DNA of 33,727 nt, taken from Nemertoderma westbladi. Taxonomy: Eukaryota > Xenacoelomorpha > Nemertodermatida > Nemertodermatidae. The stretch covers positions 1 through 33,727 of the forward strand of contig JAUCBJ010007198.1 of NCBI GenBank assembly GCA_032718475.1, in the 5' to 3' direction. Below, one piece after another: positions 18,038-29,070 of the stretch. The stretch's first letter is position 1; each line of letters begins with the position of its first letter. Made by a program: the position numbers and the translations under genes. The notes under the pieces were generated by a model. The model was not told the origin of the DNA and did no database searches. It was given only the letters and a program-made list of their open reading frames with translations.

Positions 18038-20542
18038 ATGGATGATTGGGATGAAGGAACCTCTTTTGGTGGGATGGCTGGAGTGCAGAACAATACCAAT
18101 GCACCCATCAGTTCTTCACGTGGATTTGGTGCAGGTCGTGGCTTTAGTTTTGGGGATTCTTCTGGTTCTACATCTAAACCATCGTTTGAGTTCCAGTCTT
18201 CTGGGGGCTTTCAATCCTCTACAAGTCGTAGTGGTAGTGGCGATAATAAGTGCTTCAACTGTCAAGAGACAGGTCATATGTCCAGGGACTGTCCTAAAGA
18301 GAAAGTAAGCAGAGGAGGTGGTGGAGGTAATAAGTGCTTTAATTGCCAGGAGGAAGGTCATATGTCTAGAGATTGCACTAAGGAAAGAGTAAGCAGAGGA
18401 GGTGGTGGTGGTAATAAGTGCTTTAATTGCCAGGAGGAAGGCCATATGTCTAGAGATTGCACTAAGGAAAGAGTAAGCAGAGGAGGTGGTGGAGGTAATA
18501 AGTGTTTTAATTGCCAGGAGGAAGGTCATATGTCTAGAGATTGCACTAAAGAAAGAGTAAGCAGAGGAGGTGGTGGAGGTAATAAGTGCTTTAATTGCCA
18601 GGAGGAAGGTCATATGTCTAGAGATTGCACTAAGGAAAGGGTAGCTAGAGGAGGTGGTTCAATGAAATGTTATAAATGTAACAATGAAGGACACATGTCA
18701 AGAGATTGTACAGAAAATTCCTCTAGTGGTGGTTTTGCCTCATCTAGTGTGGGTTTTGGTGGATCTAGTGGGGACCAGTCGGGAGGATTTGATTGGAAAG
18801 CAGCAACAGACACTGGTGGCTCTGGAGGATTTGGTACAGGCAATGCAACTACTAGTAATACTAATTCTTCTTCTGGCTGCAGAAAATGCGGTGAAGATGG
18901 GCATTTTGCTCGGGAATGTCCAAATGCAGGCAGTCCGTCGAAGGGTGGCACAGGTTGCTTCAAATGTGGAGAGGAGGGCCATTTTTCTCGTGAATGTCCC
19001 AATGCTCCCGCATCATCAAAAGGTTGCTTTAAGTGCCAAGGTGATCATTTAGCCAGGGACTGTGAGATTCCTGATGATCCCAATAAACCGAAAGCAGTGA
19101 CATATGTTCCTGAAGAAGTAGATGAAGCTGGAATATTTCAAACTGGTGTTTCCATGGGGATTAATTTCGATAAATATTTCCACATCAATGTTGAAATCAA
19201 TGGCGCAAATCCATTATCACCTATTGATACCTTTGATCAAGCACAACTTCTTGACACACTTAAATCGAATGTTAAAAAAGCAGGCTACTTGAAGCCAACC
19301 CCTGTCCAACGTTATGCTATACCAAATATTTTAAATCAAAGGGATATCATGGCCTGTGCTCAAACTGGAAGTGGGAAAACAGCTGCTTTCCTTCTGCCTA
19401 TTTTAACAGGGATGATGCAAGATGGTCTTGTTTCAGGGAGTATGTCTGCAGTTCAGGAACCGCAAGCTCTTGTAATATCTCCCACGAGAGAATTGACCAT
19501 TCAAATTTTCAATGAAGCTAAGAAATTCTCCCACTCAACAATCATTCGACCTTGTGTTGTTTATGGTGGAGTCAGTGTTGCACATCAGACAATGCAACTC
19601 AAAAAAGGATGTAACCTATTGGTGGGAACACCAGGTCGTCTAAAGCAGTTTGTAAATGAGGGCCGTGTTAGTTTGGCTAAAGTGAAATACTTTGTCTTGG
19701 ATGAAGCTGATAGAATGCTTGATATGGGTTTTATGGGAGACATCAAGGAGATAGTTAATAACCATGGTATGATGCCTAAAGGTGAACGCCTTACACTTAT
19801 GTTCAGTGCGACATTCCCAGTTGAAATCCAACAGGCTGCTGCTGAATTCCTCAATAACTATTTGTTCCTCAAAGTTGGAAGAGTTGGAGGTGCCAATACT
19901 GATGTGAAGCAAGTGCTTTTTGAAGCTGATAGTCAGAGTGATAAACAAGCCAAGCTTTTTGAAATTCTTAATAAGTCACCAACTGATCGAGTTCTCGTTT
20001 TTGTTGAGAAGAAGCGGACCGCTGATTTCCTGGCTAGTCTTTTGTGCCAGAAGGATTTCCCCACTACCAGTATTCATGGAGACAGGGAACAGAGAGAGCG
20101 TGAAGAGGCTCTGCGTGATTTTAAGTCTGGCCAGAAACCGGTTTGTGTTGCTACATCAGTGGCTGCTCGGGGTCTAGACATACCCAAAGTGGAGCATGTG
20201 GTAAATTACGATTTGCCTAAGGAGATTGACGAATATGTACATCGTATTGGTCGAACTGGACGTGTTGGGAATCTAGGGACCGCAACTTCCTTCTTTAATG
20301 CTGATGAAGATTCTGCTCTGGTGAGAAGTTTAGTGGAGGTGTTAAAAAACGCCAACCAGGAGGTTCCAGACTTCCTGGAACGAGCGGCATACAGTGCTGT
20401 CGGTACAACATCTGCATTCAGTTCAGAGTCTAGAGATATTCGAAGAGGTGGAGGCAGTCGAATGACCAATGGATCCAGCCAAGATGTGGGTGGATTCGGA
20501 GGTGGTGGTTTTGGTACAGATCCTGGAGATTCCTGGGACTAA
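18038..20542 (+). CDS. vasa: Vasa-type DEAD-box RNA helicase (DDX4) with CCHC zinc knuckles, intronless
   Basis: The protein is 834 residues. Vasa/DDX4 is an ATP-dependent RNA helicase of germ-line granules acting in piRNA amplification and translation control. The start ATG (ATCATGG, good context) opens an acidic MDDWDE, then a Gly/Ser-rich region. Eight standard C-x2-C-x4-H-x4-C knuckles begin at Cys 82, 100, 128, 156, 184, 211, 281 and 307. A ninth at 330-342 has only three residues before the His. Helicase motifs are all present: Q motif (416-429), AQTGSGKT (441-448), PTRELT (482-487), GG (510-511), TPGRL (531-535), DEAD (555-558), SAT (590-592), ATSVAARGLDIP (705-716) and HRIGRTGR (735-742). 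The C-terminus GDSWD is the usual Vasa acidic-Trp end. No intron interrupts it, which is unusual for an animal vasa and suggests a retrocopy or intron loss. It lacks disabling changes. PL10/DDX3 is less likely because of the knuckles and C-terminus. Confidence 0.95.
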   Translation: MDDWDEGTSFGGMAGVQNNTNAPISSSRGFGAGRGFSFGDSSGSTSKPSFEFQSSGGFQSSTSRSGSGDNKCFNCQETGHMSRDCPKEKVSRGGGGGNKCFNCQEEGHMSRDCTKERVSRGGGGGNKCFNCQEEGHMSRDCTKERVSRGGGGGNKCFNCQEEGHMSRDCTKERVSRGGGGGNKCFNCQEEGHMSRDCTKERVARGGGSMKCYKCNNEGHMSRDCTENSSSGGFASSSVGFGGSSGDQSGGFDWKAATDTGGSGGFGTGNATTSNTNSSSGCRKCGEDGHFARECPNAGSPSKGGTGCFKCGEEGHFSRECPNAPASSKGCFKCQGDHLARDCEIPDDPNKPKAVTYVPEEVDEAGIFQTGVSMGINFDKYFHINVEINGANPLSPIDTFDQAQLLDTLKSNVKKAGYLKPTPVQRYAIPNILNQRDIMACAQTGSGKTAAFLLPILTGMMQDGLVSGSMSAVQEPQALVISPTRELTIQIFNEAKKFSHSTIIRPCVVYGGVSVAHQTMQLKKGCNLLVGTPGRLKQFVNEGRVSLAKVKYFVLDEADRMLDMGFMGDIKEIVNNHGMMPKGERLTLMFSATFPVEIQQAAAEFLNNYLFLKVGRVGGANTDVKQVLFEADSQSDKQAKLFEILNKSPTDRVLVFVEKKRTADFLASLLCQKDFPTTSIHGDREQREREEALRDFKSGQKPVCVATSVAARGLDIPKVEHVVNYDLPKEIDEYVHRIGRTGRVGNLGTATSFFNADEDSALVRSLVEVLKNANQEVPDFLERAAYSAVGTTSAFSSESRDIRRGGGSRMTNGSSQDVGGFGGGGFGTDPGDSWD
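18314..18652 (+). repeat. 84-bp in-frame repeats coding zinc knuckles 2-5
   Basis: Four near-identical 84-bp units each encode 28 residues: NKCFNCQEEGHMSRDC, then TKERVSRGGGGG. Differences between units are mostly silent third-base changes. This indicates recent duplication or ongoing homogenisation within the coding sequence. Copy number is likely to vary between alleles or species. Confidence 0.95.
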
Positions 20543-20955
20543 ACAAGGGGTAATCTCAAGGAATGGGGTTGATTCAGAAGATTCATACTAAACTAATGCA
20601 GCTGTACTTGGCTGTTTTGATTAAACAGCCCGGATGACTTTGAAACTGGTGATGCTGTGCGTGTTTGATATCCATTGTTGTTATTGTTATATTTTGCTGG
20701 TTACATTTCATAGTGCCAGTGCTTACTCATCTGACTCCATTAATTAATGTAACGAAATGAAAGCGATTCTTCACACTGTTTTGATCCCAATAGGTTCAGT
20801 TTTCTTACACTGGATGGTGAGATTGGATTTGTGTTATCGTTGAAACCAATACCTGAGAGATGGGCATGCACTGTGCAGTGAATTATTGAATGATTTTGTG
20901 GGCCTTTCCATATTTTGTTATCTCTGCCATGTAAATAAATTGGTGTGTAATTGTA
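20543..20955 (+). promoter_or_regulatory. vasa 3' UTR with polyadenylation signal
   Basis: AATAAA lies at 20934-20939, about 390 bases after the stop, followed within 15 bases by a GT-rich TTGGTGTGTAATTG. This is the best candidate for the mRNA end. No genomic poly-A tract follows, so the sequence gives no positive sign of retroposition at this end. Confidence 0.55.
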
Positions 20956-22920
20956 GTATATCCAGAAGTGAATATATATATAGTTATATATACCTCAGAT
21001 ATAGTTATAAACAATGCATGCATAAGGTGATGTTATTAATCTAATGGCGTAATGGCAATGCTCTCCCATTATGTCTAGATAGATACCGGTACTAAAATCG
21101 AATGAATGAAATTCACGTAATATTTTCCACATGCCAGAACCTCTAGGGTTTGATGTAAGTGCTCGTATATAAAATATTTATGTACCCAAGCACGTTAAAC
21201 ATATTCACACTAGTGTCTGGCCATAGTCCATGTACCCAAGCACAATGAACATATTCACACTAGTGTCTGTCTCATACAACATTTTGGTGATGACCATTTT
21301 GGCTTCTGTAACTCTACTCAAAGTTCTCCAAAAATTGAGTATGTGACGCTGTGTTTTGCAGAGTGGCACATTGGTGTAAATATGATGACGGTTTTAAAGT
21401 GAATCAAATTGTTATTTTGATTTTTTGTATAAAACTTGTTTTGTGATGTAGTTTTACAAAATTAGCTTGGTCTGTAAAATGGCAAATATTTGAAACGTTT
21501 ATTTCAAGAGTTCGATTTTTATGTGCTCGCTAACTCTACTGTGGATTATATTTAATTACCTGAGGCATGATTTTGTATGGTAGTAAGCTAGTGACCACAT
21601 GTTGAAGAAGCACATCTTTAATTATATAATTAATGTTTATTATTTCATAATATAACATGAATTGTTACCTGCAGTTTATTTTATGTGCAAGTGGTTGTAA
21701 TGCAGTGAATAAGTTCTTGGGTGAGCTTTTTATATATTTTCTCATTCATGGCATTCATTGATTTCGTTTGGGTGTTAGATATCGACAGCCCATGGAACTG
21801 GTTATCAAATAATCGAAATATAATGTGTATCAACAATTTGGGTGGGGGAGGGGAAACCATGTCAGCTTGCTAAGTGCGTTTTCACTGTGTTAATTATACC
21901 ACTTTCTGATCCTAAGATCAAGTCAGCACTTTAGCATGTTTGTTCGTGTTTGAATAATTAATAGTAAGGATTGGTTCGCATTATTTATTATGATTATATA
22001 TACCATTATATTATATATATATATATATGATTATATATATTATGATTATATACCAGTGTTTCTTGCGGAGTTAAGTATATTATGTTGTTTTACTTCACAA
22101 TATACTGTATATTGGTTCAACGAGTACCTGAGGTACTATGCAGATGATGCATTCAGAGATACACTATACTGGTCTGTGACCTCTTTGCTTCTTGTGGATT
22201 ATAATCCTATTTGATATAAGGAGGTGCAATTCGATTTGGTGCTATTCACATATACTTTTAGGAGATTCATTATTTTATGTATAAGAAAGAATAATGTGAT
22301 TATATGTTTTACTTAAAATTTTCCTAGTGTAAACCTACTGTATATATGAACCGGTATACAATTTTTTATCATTGCAATGCAGATTCACGGTTTAAGTTTG
22401 GTGCCAATACAAACTATGCAATAGTGCTGACTGCCAATATTTTTAAATTTCAAATAGAGTTTGGATATTTTTCGTGCATTATTTTCGTTACATTTCTTGT
22501 GGGTTACATACATACAATACAACCGTAGATAAAACAGTAGGAGTTATTCTGCACTCATTATTTTTAAAAATAGAAAATAAAATTGTTGTCATTGACGTAC
22601 ATACACTAACTTTTTTCGTGGGTATATGTAGAGTAGACCTCAGTACAACATGTAACTATTTAAATTTTTCGTCATTTTGAGAAAAATTACATTTTGCGTT
22701 TATTAATGTGGCTGAATGAATATCATACCCATCTTGTGGGGAAGCGGCCAATTCTCGAAGAACCTGATAATGTATTAGTTCTTACTGAGGCTTAGTATGG
22801 AATAGTAGGTTATAAACTTTTTGCTGAGTTAAAGACTACTCGTTTCACATTAATCTCGGAATTTGCCACTTTGCTACTTGTTGTTTTGAGGTTTTCTTAT
22901 ATAAATCCTTTTGGAAGGAG
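20956..22920. other. AT-rich region downstream of vasa, no gene recognised
   Basis: This stretch holds a 50-bp direct duplication (21181-21269) and TA-rich microsatellite near 21995-22050. It shows no coding similarity. Short open frames at 21990-22214 and 22346-22680 have no motif. If the AATAAA at 20934 is skipped, part of it could be extended 3' UTR. Confidence 0.5.
21181..21269. repeat. ~50-bp direct tandem duplication
   Basis: TGTACCCAAGCAC followed by AACATATTCACACTAGTGTC begins at 21181 and again at 21231, with a few differences (GTTA versus AATG). Confidence 0.9.
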
Positions 22921-22921
22921 A

Positions 22922-22946
22922 GGGGGGGGGGGGGGGGGGGGGGGGG
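22922..22946 (+). repeat. Poly-G run of 25
   Basis: An uninterrupted G homopolymer lies about 90 bases before the 51-bp array. G/C runs also occur at 6115, 12177 and 12426, each next to repeat-family boundaries. Length may be affected by sequencing error. Confidence 0.9.
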
Positions 22947-23034
22947 TGGTCTACAAGTGACGTAAGATTGTAAACGCGGTGGGCCTCCGATTTACGAATT
23001 GCCTTATTTACGATGTACCTGTACGTTAATATAG

Positions 23035-26000
23035 GATTGCGACTCTGGCGGGTGCGTGTCGCTTTTGCAACTGAGTTGAGAGTAAAATTGCGACTCTTAC
23101 GGGTGCGTGTCGCTTTGGCAACTGAGTAGAGATTATAATTGTGACTCTGGCGGGTGCGTGTCGCTCTTGCAACTGAGTAGAGATTAAAATTGCGACTCTG
23201 ACGGGTGTGTGTCGCTTTTGCAACTGAGTAGAAAGTAAGATTGCGACTCTGACGGGTGCGTGTCGCTTTTGCAACTGAGTAGAGATTAAAATTGCGACTC
23301 TTACGGGTGCGTGTCGCTTTGGCAACTGAGTAGAGATTATAATTGTGACTCTGACGGGTGCGTATCGCTCTTGCAACTGAGTAGAGAGTAAGATTGCGAC
23401 TCTGACGGGTGCGTGTCGCTTTTGCAACTGAATAGAGAGTAAGATTGCGACTCTGACGGGTGCGTGTCGCTTTTGCAACTGAGTAGAGAGTAAAATTGCG
23501 ACTCTGACGGGTGTGTGTCGCTTTTGCAACTGAGTAGAAAGTAAGATTGAGACTCTGACGGGTGCGTGTCGCTTTTGCAACTGAGTAGAGATTAAAATTG
23601 CGACTCTGACGGGTGCGTGTCGCTTTGGCAACTGAATATAGATTAGAATTGCGACTCTGACGGGTGCGTGTCGTTCTTGCAACTGAGTAGAGAGTAAGAT
23701 TGCGACTCTGACGGGTGCGTGTCGCTTTTGCAACTGAGTAGAGAGTAAGATTGCGACTCTGACGGGTGCGTGTCGCTTTAGCAACTGAGTAGAGATTAAA
23801 ATTGCGACTCTGACGGGTGTGTGTCGCTTTTGCAACTGAGTAGAATGTAAGATTGCGACTCTGACGGGTGCGTGTCGCTTTTGCAACTGAGTAGAGATTA
23901 AAATTGCGACTCTGACGGGTGCGTGTCGCTTTGGCAACTGAATATAGATTAGAATTGCGACTCTGACGGGTGCATGTCGCTCTTGCAACTGAGTAGAGAT
24001 TAAAATTGCAACTCTGACGGGTGCGTGTTGCTTTAGCAACTGAGTAGAGATTAAAATTGCGACTCTGACGGGTGTGTGTCGCGTTTGCAACTGAGTTGAG
24101 AGTAAGATTGCGACTCTGACGGGTGCGTGTCGCTTTTGCAACTGAGTAGAGAGTAAGATTGCGACTCTTACGGGTGCGTGTCACTTTTGCAACTGAGTAG
24201 AGAGTAAGATTGCGACTCTTACGGGTGCGTGTCGCTTTGGCAACTGAGTAGAGATTAAAATTGCGACTCCGGTAGGTGCGTGTCGCGTTTGCAACGGAGT
24301 TCAGAGTAAAATTGCGACACTGGTAGGTGCTTGTCGCTTTTGCAACTGAGTAGAGAGTAAGATTGCGACTCTGACGGGTGCTTGTCGCTTTGGCAACTGA
24401 GTAGAGATTAAAATTGCGACTCCGGTAGGTGCGTGTCGCGTTTGCAACTGAGTTGAGAGTAAGATTGCGACTCTGACGGGTGCGTGTCGCTTTTGCAACT
24501 GAGTAGAGAGTAAGATTGCGACTCTTACGGGTGCGTGTCGCTTTGGCAACTGAGTAGAGATTAAAATTGCGACTCCGGTAGGTGCGTGTCGCGTTTGCAA
24601 CTGAGTTGAGAGTAAAATTGCGACACTGGTAGGTGCTTGTCGCTTTTGCAACTGAGTAGAGAGTAAGATTGCGACTCTGACGGGTGCGTGTCGCGTTTGC
24701 AACTGAGTTGAGAGTAAAATTGCGACTCTGGTAGGTGGGTGTCGCTATGGCAACTGAGTAGAAAGTATGATTGCGACTCTGACGGGTGCGTGTCGCTTTT
24801 GCAACTGAGTAGAGATTAAAATTGCGACTCTGACGGGTGCGTGTCGCTTTGGCAACTGAATATAGATTAGAATTGCGACTCTGACGGGTGCGTGTCGTTC
24901 TTGCAACTGAGTAGAGAGTAAGATTGCGACTCTGACGGGTGCGTGTCGCTTTTGCAACTGAGTAGAGAGTAAGATTGCGACTCTGACGGGTGCGTGTCGC
25001 TTTAGCAACTGAGTAGAGATTAAAATTGCGACTCTGACGGGTGTGTGTCGCTTTTGCAACTGAGTAGAATGTAAGATTGCGACTCTGACGGGTGCGTGTC
25101 GCTTTTGCAACTGAGTAGAGATTAAAATTGCGACTCTGACGGGTGCGTGTCGCTTTGGCAACTGAATATAGATTAGAATTGCGACTCTGACGGGTGCGTG
25201 TCGCTCTTGCAACTGAGTAGAGATTAAAATTGCGACTCTGACGGGTGCGTGTTGCTTTAGCAACTGAGTAGAGATTAAAATTGCGACTCTGACGGGTGTG
25301 TGTCGCTTTTGCAACTGAGTAGAGAGTAAGATTGCGACTCTGACGGGTGCGTGTCGCTTTAGCAACTGAGTAGAGAGTAAGATTGCGACTCTTACGGGTG
25401 CGTGTCGCTTTTGCAACTGAGTAGAGAGTAAGATTGCGACTCTTACGGGTGCGTGTCGCTTTGGCAACTGAGTAGAGATTAAAATTGCGACTCCGGTAGG
25501 TGCGTGTCGCGTTTGCAACTGAGTTGAGAGTAAAATTGCGACACTGGTAGGTGCTTGTCGCTTTTGCAACTGAGTAGAGAGTAAGATTGCGACTCTGACG
25601 GGTGCGTGTCGCGTTTGAAACTGAGTTGAGAGTAAAATTGCGACTCTGGTAGGTGGGTGTCGCTATGGCAACTGAGTAGAAAGTATGATTGCGACTCTGA
25701 CGGGTGCGTGTCGCTTTGGCAACTGAGTAGAAATTAAAATTGCGACTCTGACGGGTGTGTGTCGCTCTTGCAACTGAGTAGAGAGTGAGATTGCGATTCT
25801 GACGGGTGCGTGTCGCTTTTGCAACTGAGTAGAGAGTAAGATTGCGACTCTGACGGGTGCGTGTCGCTTTTGCAACTGAGTAGAGAGTAAGATTGCGACC
25901 CCGACGGGTGCTTGTCGCGTTTGCAACTGAGTTGAGAGTAAGATTGCGACTCTGACGGGTGCGTGTCGCTTTTGCAACTGAGTAGAGAGTAAGATTGCGA

Positions 26001-28720
26001 CTCTTACGGGTGCGTGTCGCTTTTGCAACTGAGTAGAGAGTAAGATTGCGACTCTTACGGGTGCGTGTCGCTTTGGCAACTGAGTAGAGATTAAAATTGC
26101 GACTCCGGTAGGTGCGTGTCGCGTTTGCAACTGAGTTGAGAGTAAAATTGCGACACTGGTAGGTGCTTGTCGCTTTTGCAACTGAGTAGAGAGTAAGATT
26201 GCGACTCTGACGGGTGCGTGTCGCTTTTGCAACTGAGTAGAGAGTAAGATTGCGACTCTTACGGGTGCGTGTCGCTTTGGCAACTGAGTAGAGATTAAAA
26301 TTGCGACTCCGGTAGGTGCGTGTCGCGTTTGCAACTGAGTTGAGAGTAAAATTGCGACACTGGTAGGTGCTTGTCGCTTTTGCAACTGAGTAGAGAGTAA
26401 GATTGCGACTCTGACGGGTGCGTGTCGCGTTTGCAACTGAGTTGAGAGTAAAATTGCGACTCTGGTACGGTGGGTGTCGCTATGGCAACTGAGTAGAAAG
26501 TATGATTGCGACTCTGACGGGTGCGTGTCGCTTTGGCAACTGAGTAGAGATTAAAATTGCGACTCTGACGGGTGTGTCGCTCTTGCAACTGAGTAGAGAG
26601 TGAGATTGCGATTCTGACGGGTGCGTGTCGCTTTTGCAACTGAGTAGAGAGTAAGATTGCGACTCTTACGGGTGCGTGTCGCTTTGGCAACTGAGTAGAG
26701 ATTATAATTGTGACTCTGACGGGTGCGTGTCGTTCTTGCAACTGAGTAGAGAGTAAGATTGCGACTCTGACGGGTGCGTGTCGCTTTTGCAACTGAGTAG
26801 AGAGTAAGATTGCGACTCTGACGGGTGCGTGTCGCTTTTGCAACTGAGTAGAGAGTAAAATTGCGACTCTGACGGGTGTGTGTCGCTTTTGCAACTGAGT
26901 AGAAAGTAAGATTGCGACTCTGACGGGTGCGTGTCGCTTTTGCAACTGAGTAGAGATTAAAATTGCGACTCTGACGGGTGCGTGTCGCTTTGGCAACTGA
27001 ATATAGATTAGAATTGCGACTCTGACGGGTGCGTGTCGTTCTTGCAACTGAGTAGAGAGTAAGATTGCGACTCTGACGGGTGCGTGTCGCTTTTGCAACT
27101 GAGTAGAGAGTAAGATTGCGACTCTGACGGGTGCGTGTCGCTTTTGCAACTGAGTAGAATGTAAGATTGCGACTCTGACGGGTGCGTGTCGCTTTTGCAA
27201 CTGAGTAGAGATTAAAATTGCGACTCTGACGGGTGCGTGTCGCTTTGGCAACTGAGTAGAGAGTAAGATTGCGACTCTGACGGGTGCGTGTCGCTTTAGC
27301 AACTGAGTAGAGATTAAAATTGCGACTCTGACGGGTGTGTGTCGCTTTTGCAACTGAGTAGAATGTAAGATTGCGACTCTGACGGGTGCGTGTCGCTTTT
27401 GCAACTGAGTAGAGATTAAAATTGCGACTCTGACGGGTGCGTGTCGCTTTGGCAACTGAATATAGATTAGAATTGCGACTCTGACGGGTGCGTGTCGCTC
27501 TTGCAACTGAGTAGAGATTAAAATTGCGACTCTGACGGGTGCGTGTTGCTATAGCAACTGAGTAGAGATTAAAATTGCGACTCTGACGGGTGTGTGTCGC
27601 TTTTGCAACTGAGTAGAGAGTAAGATTGCGACTCTGACGGGTGCGTGTCGCTTTAGCAACTGAGTAGAGAGTAAGATTGCGACTCTTACGGGTGCGTGTC
27701 GCTTTTGCAACTGAGTAGAGAGTAAGATTGCGACTCTTACGGGTGCGTGTCGCTTTGGCAACTGAGTAGAGATTAAAATTGCGACTCCGGTAGGTGCGTG
27801 TCGCGTTTGCAACTGAGTTGAGAGTAAAATTGCGACACTGGTAGGTGCTTGTCGCTTTTGCAACTGAGTAGAGAGTAAGATTGCGACTCTGACGGGTGCG
27901 TGTCGCGTTTGCAACTGAGTTGAGAGTAAAATTGCGACTCTGGTAGGTGGGTGTCGCTATGGCAACTGAGTAGAAAGTATGATTGCGACTCTGACGGGTG
28001 CGTGTCGCTTTGGCAACTGAGTAGAGATTAAAATTGCGACTCTGACGGGTGTGTGTCGCTCTTGCAACTGAGTAGAGAGTGAGATTGCGATTCTGACGGG
28101 TGCGTGTCGCTTTTGCAACTGAGTAGAGAGTAAGATTGCGACTCTGACGGGTGCGTGTCGCTTTTGCAACTGAGTAGAGAGTAAGATTGCGACCCCGACG
28201 GGTGCGTGTCGCGTTTGCAACTGAGTAGAGATTAAAATTGCGACTCTTACGGGTGCGTGTCGCTTTGGCAACTGAGTAGAGATTATAATTGTGACTCTGA
28301 CGGGTGCGTGTCGCTCTTGCAACTGAGTAGAGAGTAAGATTGCGACTCTGACGGGTGCGTGTCGCTTTTGCAACTGAGTAGAGAGTAAGATTGCGACTCT
28401 GACGGGTGCGTGTCGCTTTTGCAACTGAGTAGAGAGTAAAATTGCGACTCTGACGGGTGTGTGTCGCTTTTGCAACTGAGTAGAAAGTAAGATTGCGACT
28501 CTGACGGGTGCGTGTCGCTTTTGCAACTGAGTAGAGATTAAAATTGCGACTCTGACGGGTGCGTGTCGCTTTGGCAACTGAATATAGATTAGAATTGCGA
28601 CTCTGACGGGTGCGTGTCGTTCTTGCAACTGAGTAGAGAGTAAGATTGCGACTCTGACGGGTGCGTGTCGCTTTTGCAACTGAGTAGAGAGTAAGATTGC
28701 GACTCTGACGGGTGCGTGTC
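23035..28720 (-). repeat. 51-bp satellite array, about 110 units
   Basis: The units contain GACGGGTGCGTGTCGC, TTTTGCAACTGAGTAGAG and GTAAGATTGCGACTCT, with variant classes (GGTAGGTG with CGTTTGCAACTGAGTTGAG; TTACGGGTG with TTTGGC; GAATATAGATTAG). Blocks of variants recur in the same order, so there is higher-order amplification. For example the GGTGGGTGTCGCTATGGC unit recurs near 24735, 25656, 26470 and 27949, at close to whole multiples of 51. The unit is 17 codons and all three minus-strand frames lack stops, giving open frames up to 763 codons such as KATRTRQSRNLTLYSVA repeats. Occasional 1-2 base indels (near 26465 and 26573) switch frame without creating stops. I see no start context or signal peptide, so I call it a satellite and not a gene. 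Confidence 0.95.
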
Positions 28721-28894
28721 TGTAAAAGCTTTTGCTGAATTGTCCGGTTACTTTTCCTTATTTTTCCCGTAAAATACTCTGTAGTTGGTTTAACAGGCAT
28801 AAAAAGGCCGTGTCCTTGCTGTACTGGTGTTTTAGCGGACATAAAAGCTATTTCTTCTGTATTTGTACTTTAGAGGACATAATCCGTAATTACG

Positions 28895-29070
28895 TGACGT
28901 AAAAGCTCGATACTCTTGAAAACAGCGTCGCTACCATGACGATGGCTAGCAGCTGATATTGCCACGTCGACGTTTCTTTGTTTCTTTGTTCTCTCGTTGT
29001 TCAGGTTGACCAATCAGAGCGTTTGTTGTCTCTGTGTTGGAGGTATATACAGAAACTCAGTAGTTCAGTG
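28895..29070 (+). promoter_or_regulatory. Candidate promoter: CRE-like, TATA and initiator words
   Basis: TGACGTAA at 28895-28902, TATATA at 29044-29049 and TTCAGTG at 29064-29070, with about 20 bases between TATA and initiator, form a plausible RNA polymerase II core promoter on the plus strand. Confidence 0.4.

Noticed and set aside
18116-18613. 165-codon minus-strand frame within vasa
   Set aside because: It is the complement of the zinc-knuckle repeats in the real gene.
23035-28720. CRISPR array
   Set aside because: The repeats are directly adjacent with no unique spacers, in a eukaryotic setting.
22874-28842. Long minus-strand frames (up to 763 codons) taken as a repeat protein gene
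   Set aside because: All three frames are equally open, indels switch frames freely, and one frame starts in the unrelated sequence beyond the array. This is better explained as a satellite.
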